From Strigamia acuminata (Eukaryota; Arthropoda; Chilopoda; Geophilomorpha; Linotaeniidae), in assembly GCA_949358305.1 (NCBI GenBank), contig OX442321.1, forward strand, positions 1,922,001-1,986,000: a stretch of 64,000 nt of DNA. Direction: 5' to 3'. The notes below the pieces were generated by a model. The model saw only the letters and a list, made by a program, of their open reading frames with translations. It was not told the DNA's origin and made no database searches. The position numbers were made by a program, and so were the translations under genes. Below are positions 1 through 10,500 of the stretch, in pieces. How positions within the stretch are numbered: the first letter of the stretch is position 1; the number at the start of each line of letters is the position of its first letter.

Positions 1-640
1 ATATATTTTTATATATTTTTTATTTATTCATTTTGGCCCTTTGCTGCGGTATTAAACGCCATCAAACACTCCTGACGGTCTTATTAAATTGTTTTAAAGA
101 CGAAAGCTGGTAAAACGTCGTTTTATCGCTTAAAACGAGAAAAAAAATCTTCAAACTGATTTTTTCGTTTTGATATTTTTTTAAAACGGCTTGGCCCTTT
201 GATTAGGTCGTTAAGCAGTAGCTAGGAGTGACCTAAGACCCTCCAACACGTGTTCTGTCACCGCAAGAATAAATATAAACTTGTCACATTTTTTGTTGAC
301 TCTGAAGACTGCAGCGGATATAAGTGGCTGTATAAGGCTCTCTCTGTTTACTTCACATGTCAATCAATTTTATTGGATTTTTAACAACTCAAATGTCGTC
401 GGATGAAACACGCAACTTTAAAATCCAAATTTGTCTTCGCATATATCCAGGGACCCACGAGTTTAAAAATTCATTTACCACTGTAACGTTTCGACGAATC
501 AATGAAGGAGAAAGAGAAACAAAAGTAAAATTGACTTTAAAATAATTTTAAAAAATAGAAATAAAATTGGTCAATATTTGGATAAATAATTTTTATTTTA
601 AATATTTGCAAAGTCTCCCTCTGTTGACAATTAGATGATT
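1..640. other. AT-rich non-coding DNA, no gene seen
   Basis: A short open frame at 357-545 has no recognisable domain and no splice context. Runs of the form gTTTTAAA/cGTTTT recur around 90-190. I see nothing else that supports a gene. Confidence 0.5.
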
Positions 641-678
641 TTCCATATATGTGGAAAGACGATCATTACACGCTATAT

Positions 679-941
679 CAGCGGTTCGTATCCGGACCGC
701 GGAAGGTCGAAACTTGGACCGCCAAATATTGTTAAATAACTTACCTACCTATTCAATTTAATTAATATTTTTATATACAGACTAACTAGTGCTGTGCTGT
801 GTTTTATATAATTACTTAAATGAGTCAAAATAAAAATTTAAAACTAGTTAGTATTAATTTATTATGAATTTTTATTTCTGGACGTCGATAAAAATTTTCA
901 ATAGTATCCGGACCCCACTTAAAATTACTTGCCGACCTCTG
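679..941 (+). mobile_element. hAT-type MITE, copy 1
   Basis: The element starts CAGCGGTTCG and its other end, read on the minus strand, starts CAGAGGTCGGCAAG; both fit the hAT terminal pattern CAGNGGTYSG. It is flanked by 8-bp direct repeats CGCTATAT (671-678) and CGCTATGT (942-949), one mismatch, and 8 bp is the hAT target-site length. No transposase is encoded. The hAT call rests on termini and target-site length only. Confidence 0.7.
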
Positions 942-1056
942 CGCTATGTCATACATATTCCCACTATGTGGAAAGACGATTATTAAACACTATATTGCCA
1001 TCAGATTTTCCATATATATTTCCACTATGCGGAAAGACGATCATTACACGCTATAT

Positions 1057-1299
1057 CAGCGGTTCGTATCCATAGACCGCGGAAGGTCGAAACTTAGATC
1101 GCCAAATATTGTTAAATAACTTACCTACCTATTCAATTTAATTAATATTTTTATATACAGAGTAACTAATGCTGTGCTGTGTTTTATATAATTACTTAAA
1201 TGAGTCAAAATAAAAATTTAAAACTATTTTTTTTTCTGGACCTCGATAAAAATTTTCAATAGTATCCGGACCTCACTTAATATTACTTGCCGACCCCTG
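1057..1299 (+). mobile_element. hAT-type MITE, copy 2
   Basis: This copy has the same termini and the same flanking octamers (CGCTATAT at 1049-1056, CGCTATGT at 1300-1307) as the copy at 679-941. Identical target sites show that this copy arose by duplication of the whole block, not by a second transposition. It is about 20 bp shorter, with small internal deletions. Confidence 0.7.
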
Positions 1300-1480
1300 C
1301 GCTATGTCATACATATTCCCACTATGTGGAAAGACGATCATTAAACACTATATTTCCATCAGATTTTCCATATATATTTCCACTATGCGGAAAGACGATC
1401 ATTTACACACTATATCATACATATTCCCATATTCCCGCTATGTGGAAAGACGATCATTACACAGTATATTTCCATTATAT

Positions 1481-4400
1481 TTTCCAATTGAGGATTTTTT
1501 GGGGTGTAGATTGGCAAGTGGGTCACGTGATTAAGGGGCCATGACTAAGAATAATTAGATGTGTTATTTGCATAATTTAGTCGGCAATTGTTGGGGAATT
1601 GAGCGCGGCGTGTGTAACTCGACTTGGATTCGAATTCAATTGGAATCCTAATAGGACGTAATTAAAATGACTGAATAATGATTGAGCATTTCTGATCTCG
1701 TTTGCACACTCGCACGTGATGAAATTAGGATCTTGCGCGAGTTGCGCGAGTTGGCACCAGAGGGCCGAGGTGTGGTTGGGTGGGGAAGTGCGGGAAAAAG
1801 TTTTCACGGTTACTCAATGTGGAGACGTGGTCGAGACGTGTGTTGACACGCGTGATGGTTTTTTCGTTGCGTGGATATGAGGGGAAATTTGTGCGATCGA
1901 GACGATGATGGAAATTATTTTGGAAGCTGCGATGAAATTTCGTGATGGGAGAAAGGTAGGGGACGATTGACAATGAGGAAAAGTGTTGATTTGATGGTTG
2001 TGTGCATTTGTTTAGTGGAAATCGAGATGGGGTGTTGTGAAGAAGCATTCTCCAATTGCAAGTAAGTGGAGTAAGAGATGTATTGTGCGGAATTTGAGTG
2101 AATTGGTTGGAAAATCAATTTAAAACGATGAAAAATTTTCTGTCCATTTTTCCAAGTTTTATATTATTTTCTGCCCATTTTTCTAAGTTTTCTATTATTT
2201 ACTGCTTATTTTTCCATGTTTTCTATTATTTCCTGCCAATTTTTCCACATCTTCTGTCCATTTTATCATATTTTCTGTCAATTTTAAACATTTTCTACCA
2301 TTTTCATGAATTTTTTGCTCTTTTTCGTTTTTTTTTTACATTTTCTGTCCATTTTCGGACATTTTTTGGACATTTTTCGATATTTACCATCATTTTTTAC
2401 ACATTTTCTGTCCATTTTCGGACATTTTTCGATATTTGTCACCATTTTTTACACATTTTTCACCAAATTTTCGACTTTTTAGACAATTTCTGCCATTTTT
2501 CGACATTTTCCGCCCTTCCAACATCCCCCAAAAAAAACGAAAATCCTGCATTTCCCAAGCAAAAACCACAACCCAAACGAGATTATCCAATTGTAAAAAT
2601 CCAAACGTCGACCGCATCCCGAACCAAACACTCGGCAATATCGACTTTGATTTTCAAACTTGAAACACTGCAGAGAAGTGACAGTTTTGGCATAGGCGCA
2701 GCTCGGATTCCCAATTTGTTTACACCTAATCTCATTTTCCCCTGACGTCGACGAAAAATTGGAAGCGAACGGGTAACTCAAGAATCACCCGTATCATTAC
2801 TTATCACATCCAATTGCCGCTGTTAAACTGCTGACAGATTATGAGTAGGCCTTAGATCAAATATGCCGTGTGGCCCTGCACACACACCCCCCCCAACCCC
2901 CCCAACCCCTCACTCCTACTCTGGCCCATTTTCCCTTACCCTCTGTTCACGTCGCAACCCCCCATGAAACGTTACCTTGGAGAAAAAGCGAGGGGGTAGT
3001 AAAAACACGAGATCCCTCCCATTATACTCTGGACAACAGCTGTTGTGTTAGGGGGGACGCTGGGGATAAAATTCGAGAGCCCCGTCAGTGGACTCGGGTG
3101 AAGGGGGCAAAGAAAAAGCTCGGAGGTGTCCAGGAGTGGTGGATCCGTTTTTATTTTGCTTGAATTTGGGTTATTTTATGGGGAGATTGTTTTAAATTTG
3201 ACCGCTAGGGGTCGGGTTTGTCGTGTTGTGTTTGTTTATGGGTTTTGGTGTTTGTGTGGGAGTGGGTTGCACATGTGATGGATGAATTAAATGTGTTGGA
3301 TGTGGATATGGATGGGAGAAGGGACGGGGAAAACGTCGGGTACATCCTGTATTTAATTGACCAGAAAACATCATCTTTTCTGCCATTTTTTTTTAATTTT
3401 TAAAAAAAATAATTTTTTTGACGGGTTTTTTTTTTTTTAGGTTTTTAGTGGTATCGATGAATATTAAACGAGAAAAGAAATTATTGTTTTCATTTATTTT
3501 TTCTAGATTAAAGAAAATCTAATGTTTGCAGATTATTTTGATAACTTTGTGGAAATTTTGGTAAAGCTTATTTACTGCGTTTACTTAATTTCATCGTGCA
3601 GCTGTAGAGACAATTTTAGTAGGTTTTTCCAAAGATTTCGTAGGAAAATATTTTTAGTAAATCGTGTTTTTAGACTAATTAGGCCATGCTCTACCACTTT
3701 CTAATTGGAATTATTGCTCTATCTCTTACCGTTCAAAAGTTCTAAATAGAATTCTGTCCTTCCAAAGGTCAGAGGTCAAATTTGAGGATGCCGTCAGATT
3801 CGCAATGAATGATTTCCTATATGAGTTTTTTTTCAGTTTTCTGATATCTCAAGTATTTTGGAAATTACAAAACAAACGCACAAACACCGAAAACACTGTG
3901 CGTCTTTTTCAAATATTTATAAAAGTCCGTGTTGAGTCAAAAGAAAGTGTTTAAAAACGGGATTGGGTGTATTAGAAAATAAAAATGAGTCTTGACTCAA
4001 AATCAGCACGTGAAAGAAGATTATAGCTCGGAAGAGCGATGTCGATGTTTGGTTATATGGACAAATATAATGAAACGGACACTGTAGAAACAGGTGTTGC
4101 GAGTCTAGCGACGCTCCAGATGCCATTTAAAACTCATTAGAACTGAAACATGTGCAACTGATCTCGGTTAAACTTTTTTTTAAAAAGTTTTTTCCGACGT
4201 CATAGTTTGCCCGGTTCGGTTTTCACCTTTTTTGCAGAACGAGTTACTAATGAGATATTTAGTTGCAATGACAGCAAAACCACTGCTGTGAAATTAACAA
4301 ATAAATTCGTTTTAAAAATTGAAAAATCCAAAAAATCCAAAAAATTAAAAAATTCTAAAAATCCAAAAAATTTAAAAATAATTTTAAAAATAAAATTTTT

Positions 4401-5061
4401 TTTTTTAGAAAAATATTTTTCTTTGGTAATATTTTGTAATAAATTTTGTTGGTGTACTGGGGGGGTCCGGGGGGACGCACCTGCATGGCATCCTCGGGTT
4501 CCCTGAACAGATAAGAAGTGAGGATCAAATATCAAAGAATGCGATATCTTTGTGAGTATTTTTTTTTTCTTTGCGTTTGTGGACCAATCAGTTTGAAGTT
4601 AAAACGATTACAACAGTTGTTGCACGTGTTCGTGGGCCCCAATAAATTTTTTTTTTCTTTTTCTTCTTTGTGTCGCCATCGAATTCGTTTATTGGGTCTC
4701 ATTTGCTAATAGATGTTTACGAAGGAAAAAGATCAAAGAGTGCGACGAATGGTTTTGAGGGTAAAGTAGTTCATGTGTTTGGGTTAGGGATAGTCGATTA
4801 AACATCGACATCTGGAAAGAATTTTTCGTGCAAAAAGGGGGGTGGAAAGGCGTAGAAAATCAATTTTAGGACGATGATGACGATCATTGAGGATCTTTCG
4901 CGTGGGGATTGGGGAAGGAAGGAAGGAAAGTGAGATTTCGTGTATTTTTGTGGTGGAGGGAAATGATTAGTGTTTGGGGACCCTAAAGGTAGGGTCATTA
5001 GAGGGTTGGTCGATTTTGTTCACCTTTTTCCGGGAAAAAGTTGATTTAAATGAAAAAATTT
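1481..5061. other. Non-coding stretch with irregular T-rich repeats
   Basis: No exon with homology or convincing splice signals is visible. At 2120-2520 an irregular repeat of CATTTTTCxxxATTTTCTGTC type fills about 400 bp and keeps a long low-complexity frame open. At 2881-2911 there is a C-rich tract. The rest is AT-rich, with homopolymer runs near 3390-3440 and 4320-4420. The missing first exon of the Dok-7-like gene was searched for here and not found. Confidence 0.5.
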
Positions 5062-5356
5062 ATTTGCACGGAGATTTCGCTCAGCCGCTGCCGCTTAAAG
5101 GTCGTCAGAAGCGGCCGAGGCGCGCGCTGATTCCCGTACAAATAAAAAAAAGCGATTTTTCAAGCGATTTTATTTTTATTGTTTGAAATTTTAAATTAGA
5201 CAAACCAATAAATATATTTATTTTTAAAATAAATTTTTTTCTTAGATTTTTAGCTAATTTTAAAAAAAATAATATTTGTACGGAAATTTCAGACATCTGC
5301 TGCCGCACAAACGTCGTCACGAGCGGCCGAGGCGCGCACCGACCCACGTGCAAATA
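5062..5356. repeat. Duplicated GC-rich block, two ~84 bp copies 212 bp apart
   Basis: 5062-5145 and 5274-5356 align over their whole length. They share the order TTTG(C/T)ACGGA(G/A)ATTTC, GCTGCCGC, CGTCRNNAGCGGCCGAGG, CGCGC and a final G(T/C)(A/G)CAAATA. The spacer is AT-rich. Both copies stand out as GC islands in 70-80% AT surroundings. Neither is part of a recognisable frame. They may be promoter or 5'UTR blocks, or remains of a GC-rich mobile element. Confidence 0.6.
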
Positions 5357-7273
5357 ACGCGAACATTTTCCACGTTCAAAAATTTCTAATAAATAATAAT
5401 AAAAATAATGATAATATTAATTTTTGTTTTTAAATATTACCATTATTTTTATTTTTACATTTCTATATTTCCAGCTAAAATTGTGCTTAAATTCAACGCT
5501 GCAACGAACCGATCAATATTTGTTTGCAAGTCGCAAAGAAATGTGGGTTGGGGACGACGCTTCAAGTGTTTGAGGATCAAACGAGGCAGCAGCGGTGTAG
5601 CGGGAGGTCGCAGAAATTGCTGGCGTTTGGGAGCACGTAACGAGCTTACTCCGCTCTCTACATTCGAGACGTCCTCGTCCGCCTTGACAGCGCATGCGAT
5701 GCGCGCGCATTCGTCAATTCCAACGCTCCGCAGTCCGCACCGACTCAATTAGTTAAAAAGATGGGAACTGCGACATCTGTCTTCGCATTTTTAACCCAAT
5801 TTCTTTATTCCGCATTAATCCCATCGATTTCCGAGCAAGAACGAAGGGGAAACGGAAGTTTATTGCCATTTTCTGTCACCTCGTTGAGATGGCGCATTGA
5901 TTTTTTGCTGCGCGGTTTAAGGGGCTTAAAATTGGAATTAGAAGCGAGCGGAGGCGAAGCTAGGCCGCTTTAATCCACTTATTACGTTTAAGTTTGGTGA
6001 TTAATGAATGGGTGTTGATAAAAATCCTTTTGAGACTTAATGGGTTGACATTAGATTGGTTTTTGTGTTGATTATCGTCGCGTCGATTCATTTATTGCTT
6101 TTTGTTATTCGCTCGTGGAATCGATATGCAAAAGTATAGGAAGCGGAATATCCTTTATTTTGTAATTTGCTTATCGGTGATGAGGGTGAGCTTAAGTGGC
6201 ATCGAGTGGACACGACCCGAGGGTTCTCTATTTAGACACTCCAAGGGTCTGCGAGTGGAATCGAATCAAATACAGCTGTTGGGGTGTGCGGGAGACGAGG
6301 AAAAAAGAGCAGGAGGATTGAGGAAATCGCGGGAGAAGTACGAAAAGTGTTTAAATTTGTGGGGAATTGAGCGCAAATTGCCCTAAACGTTTAATTTTGG
6401 CTTGGAATTGAGTTTTTACGGCTTAATACGTTTAATTTTGGCTTGGAATTGAGCTTTTACGGCTTAATACGATTAATTTTGGCTTGGATTTGAGCTTTTA
6501 TGGCTTAATTTGTTTAATTTTGGCTTGAAGTTGAGCTTAAACTATAATTTTGGCCTTAAATTGAGTTTTTACTGCTTAAAATATTTATTTTTGGTATTAA
6601 AATTGAGTTGAAAGTGCTTAAAAGTGCTAAAAATAGCTGAAAATCGAGCTTAAAATGCTAAAAATAGCTAAAAATTGAGCTTAAAATGCTAAAAATTGCT
6701 AAAAATCGAGCTTAAAGCGTTAAAAATAGCTAAAAATCGAGCTTAAAGTGCTATAAATTGCTAAAAATCAAGCTTAAAGTGCTATAAATTGCTAAAATCG
6801 AGCTTTAAGTGCTAAAAATAGCTAAAAATCGAGCTTAAAGTGCTAAAAATTGCTCAAAATCAAGCTTAAAGTGCTAAAAATAGCTAAAAATCGAGCTTAA
6901 AGTGCTAAAATCGAGCTTATAATGCTAAAAAATAGCTTACAAAAGAGCTTACAGTGCTTAAACTGTTTAATTTTATCTTGAAATCGAGCGTAAATTGCTT
7001 AAAATAATTATTTTCGGCATTTCATGTATTTATTTTTGGCACATTTGATTTCGTTATCCGGCATTAGATGGCGGTAGTGCACGGCTAGGGTGTTGAATCT
7101 GGCCGGTTGCCATGCCAACGGGAGGCTGTGAAGGAATTTGATCAGTGTCAAGTGATCCCCTTTTTACCTCTCTTCCTCTCACCAGTCGTCGACTTGATAT
7201 CAAGCTAAATTGAATTTTTCTTCGTTTTTTTACTCTCAACTTTTCTTTCTCTTTTTTCTATCTTCCAATTTAG
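5357..7273. other. Non-coding DNA upstream of the first visible Dok-7-like exon
   Basis: It is probably the large first intron (or promoter region) of the Dok-7-like gene, because the exon at 7274 starts inside a codon. No exon for the first PH strands (a basic Lys-Trp-Lys type segment is expected) can be read here. 6418-6995 holds minisatellites. The segment 5590-5760 is GC-rich with overlapping frames on both strands but no recognisable product. Confidence 0.5.
6390..6995. repeat. Two adjoining minisatellites, 41-bp and ~30-bp units
   Basis: 6390-6580 holds about four units of 41 bp containing TTTAATTTTGGCTTGGAATT and GAGCTTTTACGGCTTAAT. From about 6600 to 6995 a second array follows with a ~30 bp unit built from AAAAATAGCTAAAAATCGAG and CTTAAAGTGCT. 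Units are diverged and irregular. A-runs within a unit lie roughly 10 bp apart. Confidence 0.8.
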
Positions 7274-7504
7274 ATTGTTTGAACCTGCAATTATATCGAG
7301 ACAGCAAAGACAAATTGAAACAGGGCCAGACCAAAGCCAACCTGAGCCTCGAGAACCTTTTGGCCATCGAGTCCGGGTTCACGTTGGACAAGGAGTCGCA
7401 CACGTTGGCCATCATATGCCAAGACATCACTGTTGTTCTAGCGTTCGAGTCGAGGGAGAGCCTCATACAATGGCAAGTGAAGATCAGGACCAATTTGGGC
7501 GAAG
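7274..7504 (+). CDS. Dok7: Dok-7-like exon A: C-terminal half of PH domain
   Basis: Acceptor ttTAG before 7274, donor GTAAAA after 7504, entered and left in phase 1. The peptide runs DCLNLQLYRDSKDKLKQ, then ESHTLAIICQDITVVLAFES and LIQWQVKIRTNLGE. The last piece is the C-terminal PH helix with its conserved Trp. Vertebrate Dok-7 has its first intron at the same place, just before the Asp-Cys-Leu strand. The start codon therefore lies in an upstream exon outside the readable signal. Confidence 0.88.
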
Positions 7505-10500
7505 GTAAAAAATTATTTTTTATTTTTTATTTAATTAAATTAATTAAATTAATTTTTTTTTTTTTTTTTAGATCAGCAATTTCAAGTTCAGATCGCACAT
7601 GTTCCCGCCAAGAGCAAAATCAGCCCCGGTCCGGCGCGGATCCACGTGCAAGACTGGTTGTTTTGTTTGGTGGCGGGGCTGCCTCCGCGGTTACTTAATT
7701 CGTGGCAATTTCAAGATTTGAGGAAGTATGGCGTGGTTGATGGGAAATTCTGTTTCGAAGGTGGATCGCGGTGTGGAAAAGGTATGGACAGGGAGAGGCA
7801 TGGCGCTGTTTTCACGAGAAAATGTCTTTTTTACGCTTGAATGTGGATTTTTGTTTTAGTTTTTTAAATGCAGTTTTGTGTGTGAAAATTGACATTTTTG
7901 CCCGAAATTTGTTGCAAAAATGAAGATTTTCGTTAATAACAATCAATTTTTGCACATAAAATTGCATTTATGTGTAAAAATTGACATTTTTGCCCGAAAT
8001 TTGTTGCAAAAATGAAGATTTTCATCAATAACAATCAATTTTTGTGTGAAAATTGACATTTTTGCGTGTAAAAATTGACATTTTTGCGTGTAAAAATTGG
8101 CATTTTTGCGTGTAAAAATTGACATTTTTGCGTTTAAAAATTGACATTTTTGCGTTTAAAAATTGACATTTTTGCGTGTAAAAATTGACATTTTTGCTCG
8201 AAATTTGACATTTTTGCCCGAAATTTGTTGCAAAAATGAAGATTTTCATCAATAAAAATCAATTTTTGCACATAAAATCGCAATTCTGTGTCTAAAAATT
8301 GACTTTTTGCCCGAAATTTGTTGCAAAAATGAAGATTTTCATCAATAACAATCAATTTTTGCACATAAAATTGCATTTTTGTGTGAAAATTGACATTTTT
8401 GCGTGTAAAAATTGACATTTTTGTGTGTAAAAATTGACATTTTTGCGTGTAAAAATTGACATTTTTGCGTGTAAAAATTGACATTTTTGCGTGTAAAAAT
8501 TGACATTTTTGCTCGGAATTTGACATTTTTGCTCAAAATTTGACATTTTTGCTCGAAATTTGACATTTTTGCTCGAAATTTGTTGCAAAAATGAAGATTT
8601 TCATCAATAACAATCAATTTTTGCACATAAAATCGCAATTCTGTATCTAAAAATTGACTTTTTGCCCGAAATTCGTTCCAAAAAACCAGATTTTTATCCG
8701 AAAATTTCTTTTTTTAAATTTCCAAAACACATTTTCCACTAAAATCTATTCCAAAAATTCAATTCGAGTCTAAACTACGACGAACCTCAGTGCCATGCCC
8801 TTTAAAACTATTCCCCCACACAAACTAAAACAAACCCAACTCATTCCAGGCGAAGGCTTACACGTCGTGACCTCGAACCAAGCGGAGGAGTTAAGCAGCA
8901 CCTTCGACGCCGCATCGCAGGGCAAACTCCAGAGCAAAAAGAAAACCGGCAAAACCAACACCAAATTCACCTCCACCTTGGACGGCACCTTGAAAAAAGG
9001 CTCCCTCGGCCAAACCAAAGAGTCGGGCGCACCTTCGACCGAGTCGATGCGTCCGCTGCTCAATTCCTCCGAGTCGAGCATCTGCGACGCGTGCTGCGAG
9101 ATGGCGCGCTGCAGCGCCGGTGCCATGGACTGCTGGATGTCCGCCGAATCGTGCCACTTGGACGCGCTCTCGGTCGCGGCCAGCGAGGCCACCGACGCCA
9201 CCTGCCCCCCCAAAGTGTGGGCGCCCGAAGCCGGCGCGTACCTGGTGGACCGCGTCGCGCTGCTGGAACGCTGCAGCGACAAAACGATGGTCAGTGCCAA
9301 GTGGCTGGACGGGGAGACGAACGAGAGCAACGGCAAGATGGCCGACGTGTTGTCGTTGTCGTCGCACGACAGCAACAGCAGTTCGTCCGAGTACTCCGTG
9401 CCGCGGACGTACGTGGACACGTATTACGACAAGCCGAGGAACGTGATTGGCTCGTTGTTGGCGTCCGAGGGGCCGCTGCTGCCGCCGAGGAGTCCGGCGA
9501 AGACGCCGACGAAGACGCGGAAAGGGGAGAGTTGTTCGGTCGGGCGGTGCGGGTACGTGTGGGACAATCCGGCGTACGCGAAGACGCCGGGCTCGACGAA
9601 TGGGACGCCGTTGGGGACGCCGGTTGGGTCGCCGAAGAAGACGCAGCCGAGTTCGAGCGCGAAGATGCGGGCGGGAGTGCAGCTGAATTTGATGAGTCCG
9701 TCGCGGAGGTCGGCGGCGGTTACTCCGGGCTCGGCGGCGGCGACACCGAGCGCGTGTTCGTGTTGTCAGTGCGAGGCGAAGGTGAATCCGTATGGCGATT
9801 ATTCGATACCGCGGACTGCGATGGCGCATTTGTTTCTTAAGGTATAATAAGAGAGGATTTTTAGAAATGTGTATTTTTGTATTTATTGCAATATTAGAGT
9901 TTTTTTTTTTAATTTTTTTAAGGTTCTTGTGATTTTTTTGGAACGTTTGTAATGTTTTTGGATATTTTGTGATTTATACGAATTTTTTTCTAGGATTTTT
10001 GCAATAATTTATGATTTTGGCAATACTTGTTTCGGATTTTTGCTAAATTTTTAGATTTTCACTGGATTTTAGGATTGTTTGTAATTTTTTGTGGTTTTTG
10101 CGACTTTTGAAGCATTTTTTACGATAATTTAGGATTTTTTACGATTTGTAACGATTTTATACGATTTTTTTTAGGATTTTATACGATTTTAAGGATTTTA
10201 TACGATTTTTAAGGATTTTATACGATTTTTAAGGATTTTATACGATTTTTAAGGATTTTATACGATTTTTAAGGATTTCATACGATTTTTAAGGATTTCA
10301 TACGATTTTTAAGGATTTCATACGATTTTTTTAAGGATTTTATACGATTTTTTGGATTTTATACGTTTTTTTTAAGGATTTTATACGATTTTTAAGGATT
10401 TTATACGATTTTTGTCATTACATTTTTTCAATTTTTTCCAAATTTCTTTTCAAGGAACTCCAGCTCGGAGGAATAGTGACCTCGACAACCCCATCATCAA

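Larger units (their letters stand above)
640..1480. repeat. Tandem duplication (~378 bp) containing two copies of a hAT-type MITE
   Basis: A core of the form tatgYGGAAAGACGATYATT recurs near 650, 958, 1027, 1325, 1387 and 1439, making a loose ~60 bp satellite. Into one unit a small hAT-type element was inserted, and the block including the element and its flanks was then duplicated. The two element copies start 378 bp apart (679 and 1057), and both are followed by the same flanking satellite sequence. Confidence 0.75.

Noticed and set aside
2098-2745. 215-aa frame with many Phe, His and Ile
   Set aside because: Low-complexity translation of an irregular T-rich repeat; no domain.
3040-3163. 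Basic segment QWTRVKGAKKKL considered as the missing first Dok-7 exon
   Set aside because: It lacks the expected order of the first PH strands and ends at a stop without a phase-1 donor.
4480-4506. Possible 22-nt microexon on minus (GGAACCCGAGGATGCCATGC between CAG and GTGCGT)
   Set aside because: Good splice strings, but no partner exons on either side and no homology.
5408-5752. 114-aa + frame and overlapping minus frames
   Set aside because: Frames on both strands over the same GC-rich segment, none with a recognisable domain; no splice evidence.
8025-8638. Minus-strand frames rich in NFYTQKCQFLHAKMSIF
   Set aside because: Translation of the 22-bp intronic minisatellite of the Dok-7-like gene.
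8795-8849. ATG at 8795 as start of the Dok-7-like protein
   Set aside because: The 19 codons before 8850 are intron sequence; splicing at CCAG/GCGAAGG joins the PTB halves in frame.
8891-9829. 312-aa Arg-rich minus-strand frame and several + shadow frames
   Set aside because: The GC-rich third codon positions of the Dok-7-like exon keep other frames open; composition (RRRR, PRR) is typical of shadow frames and there is no domain.
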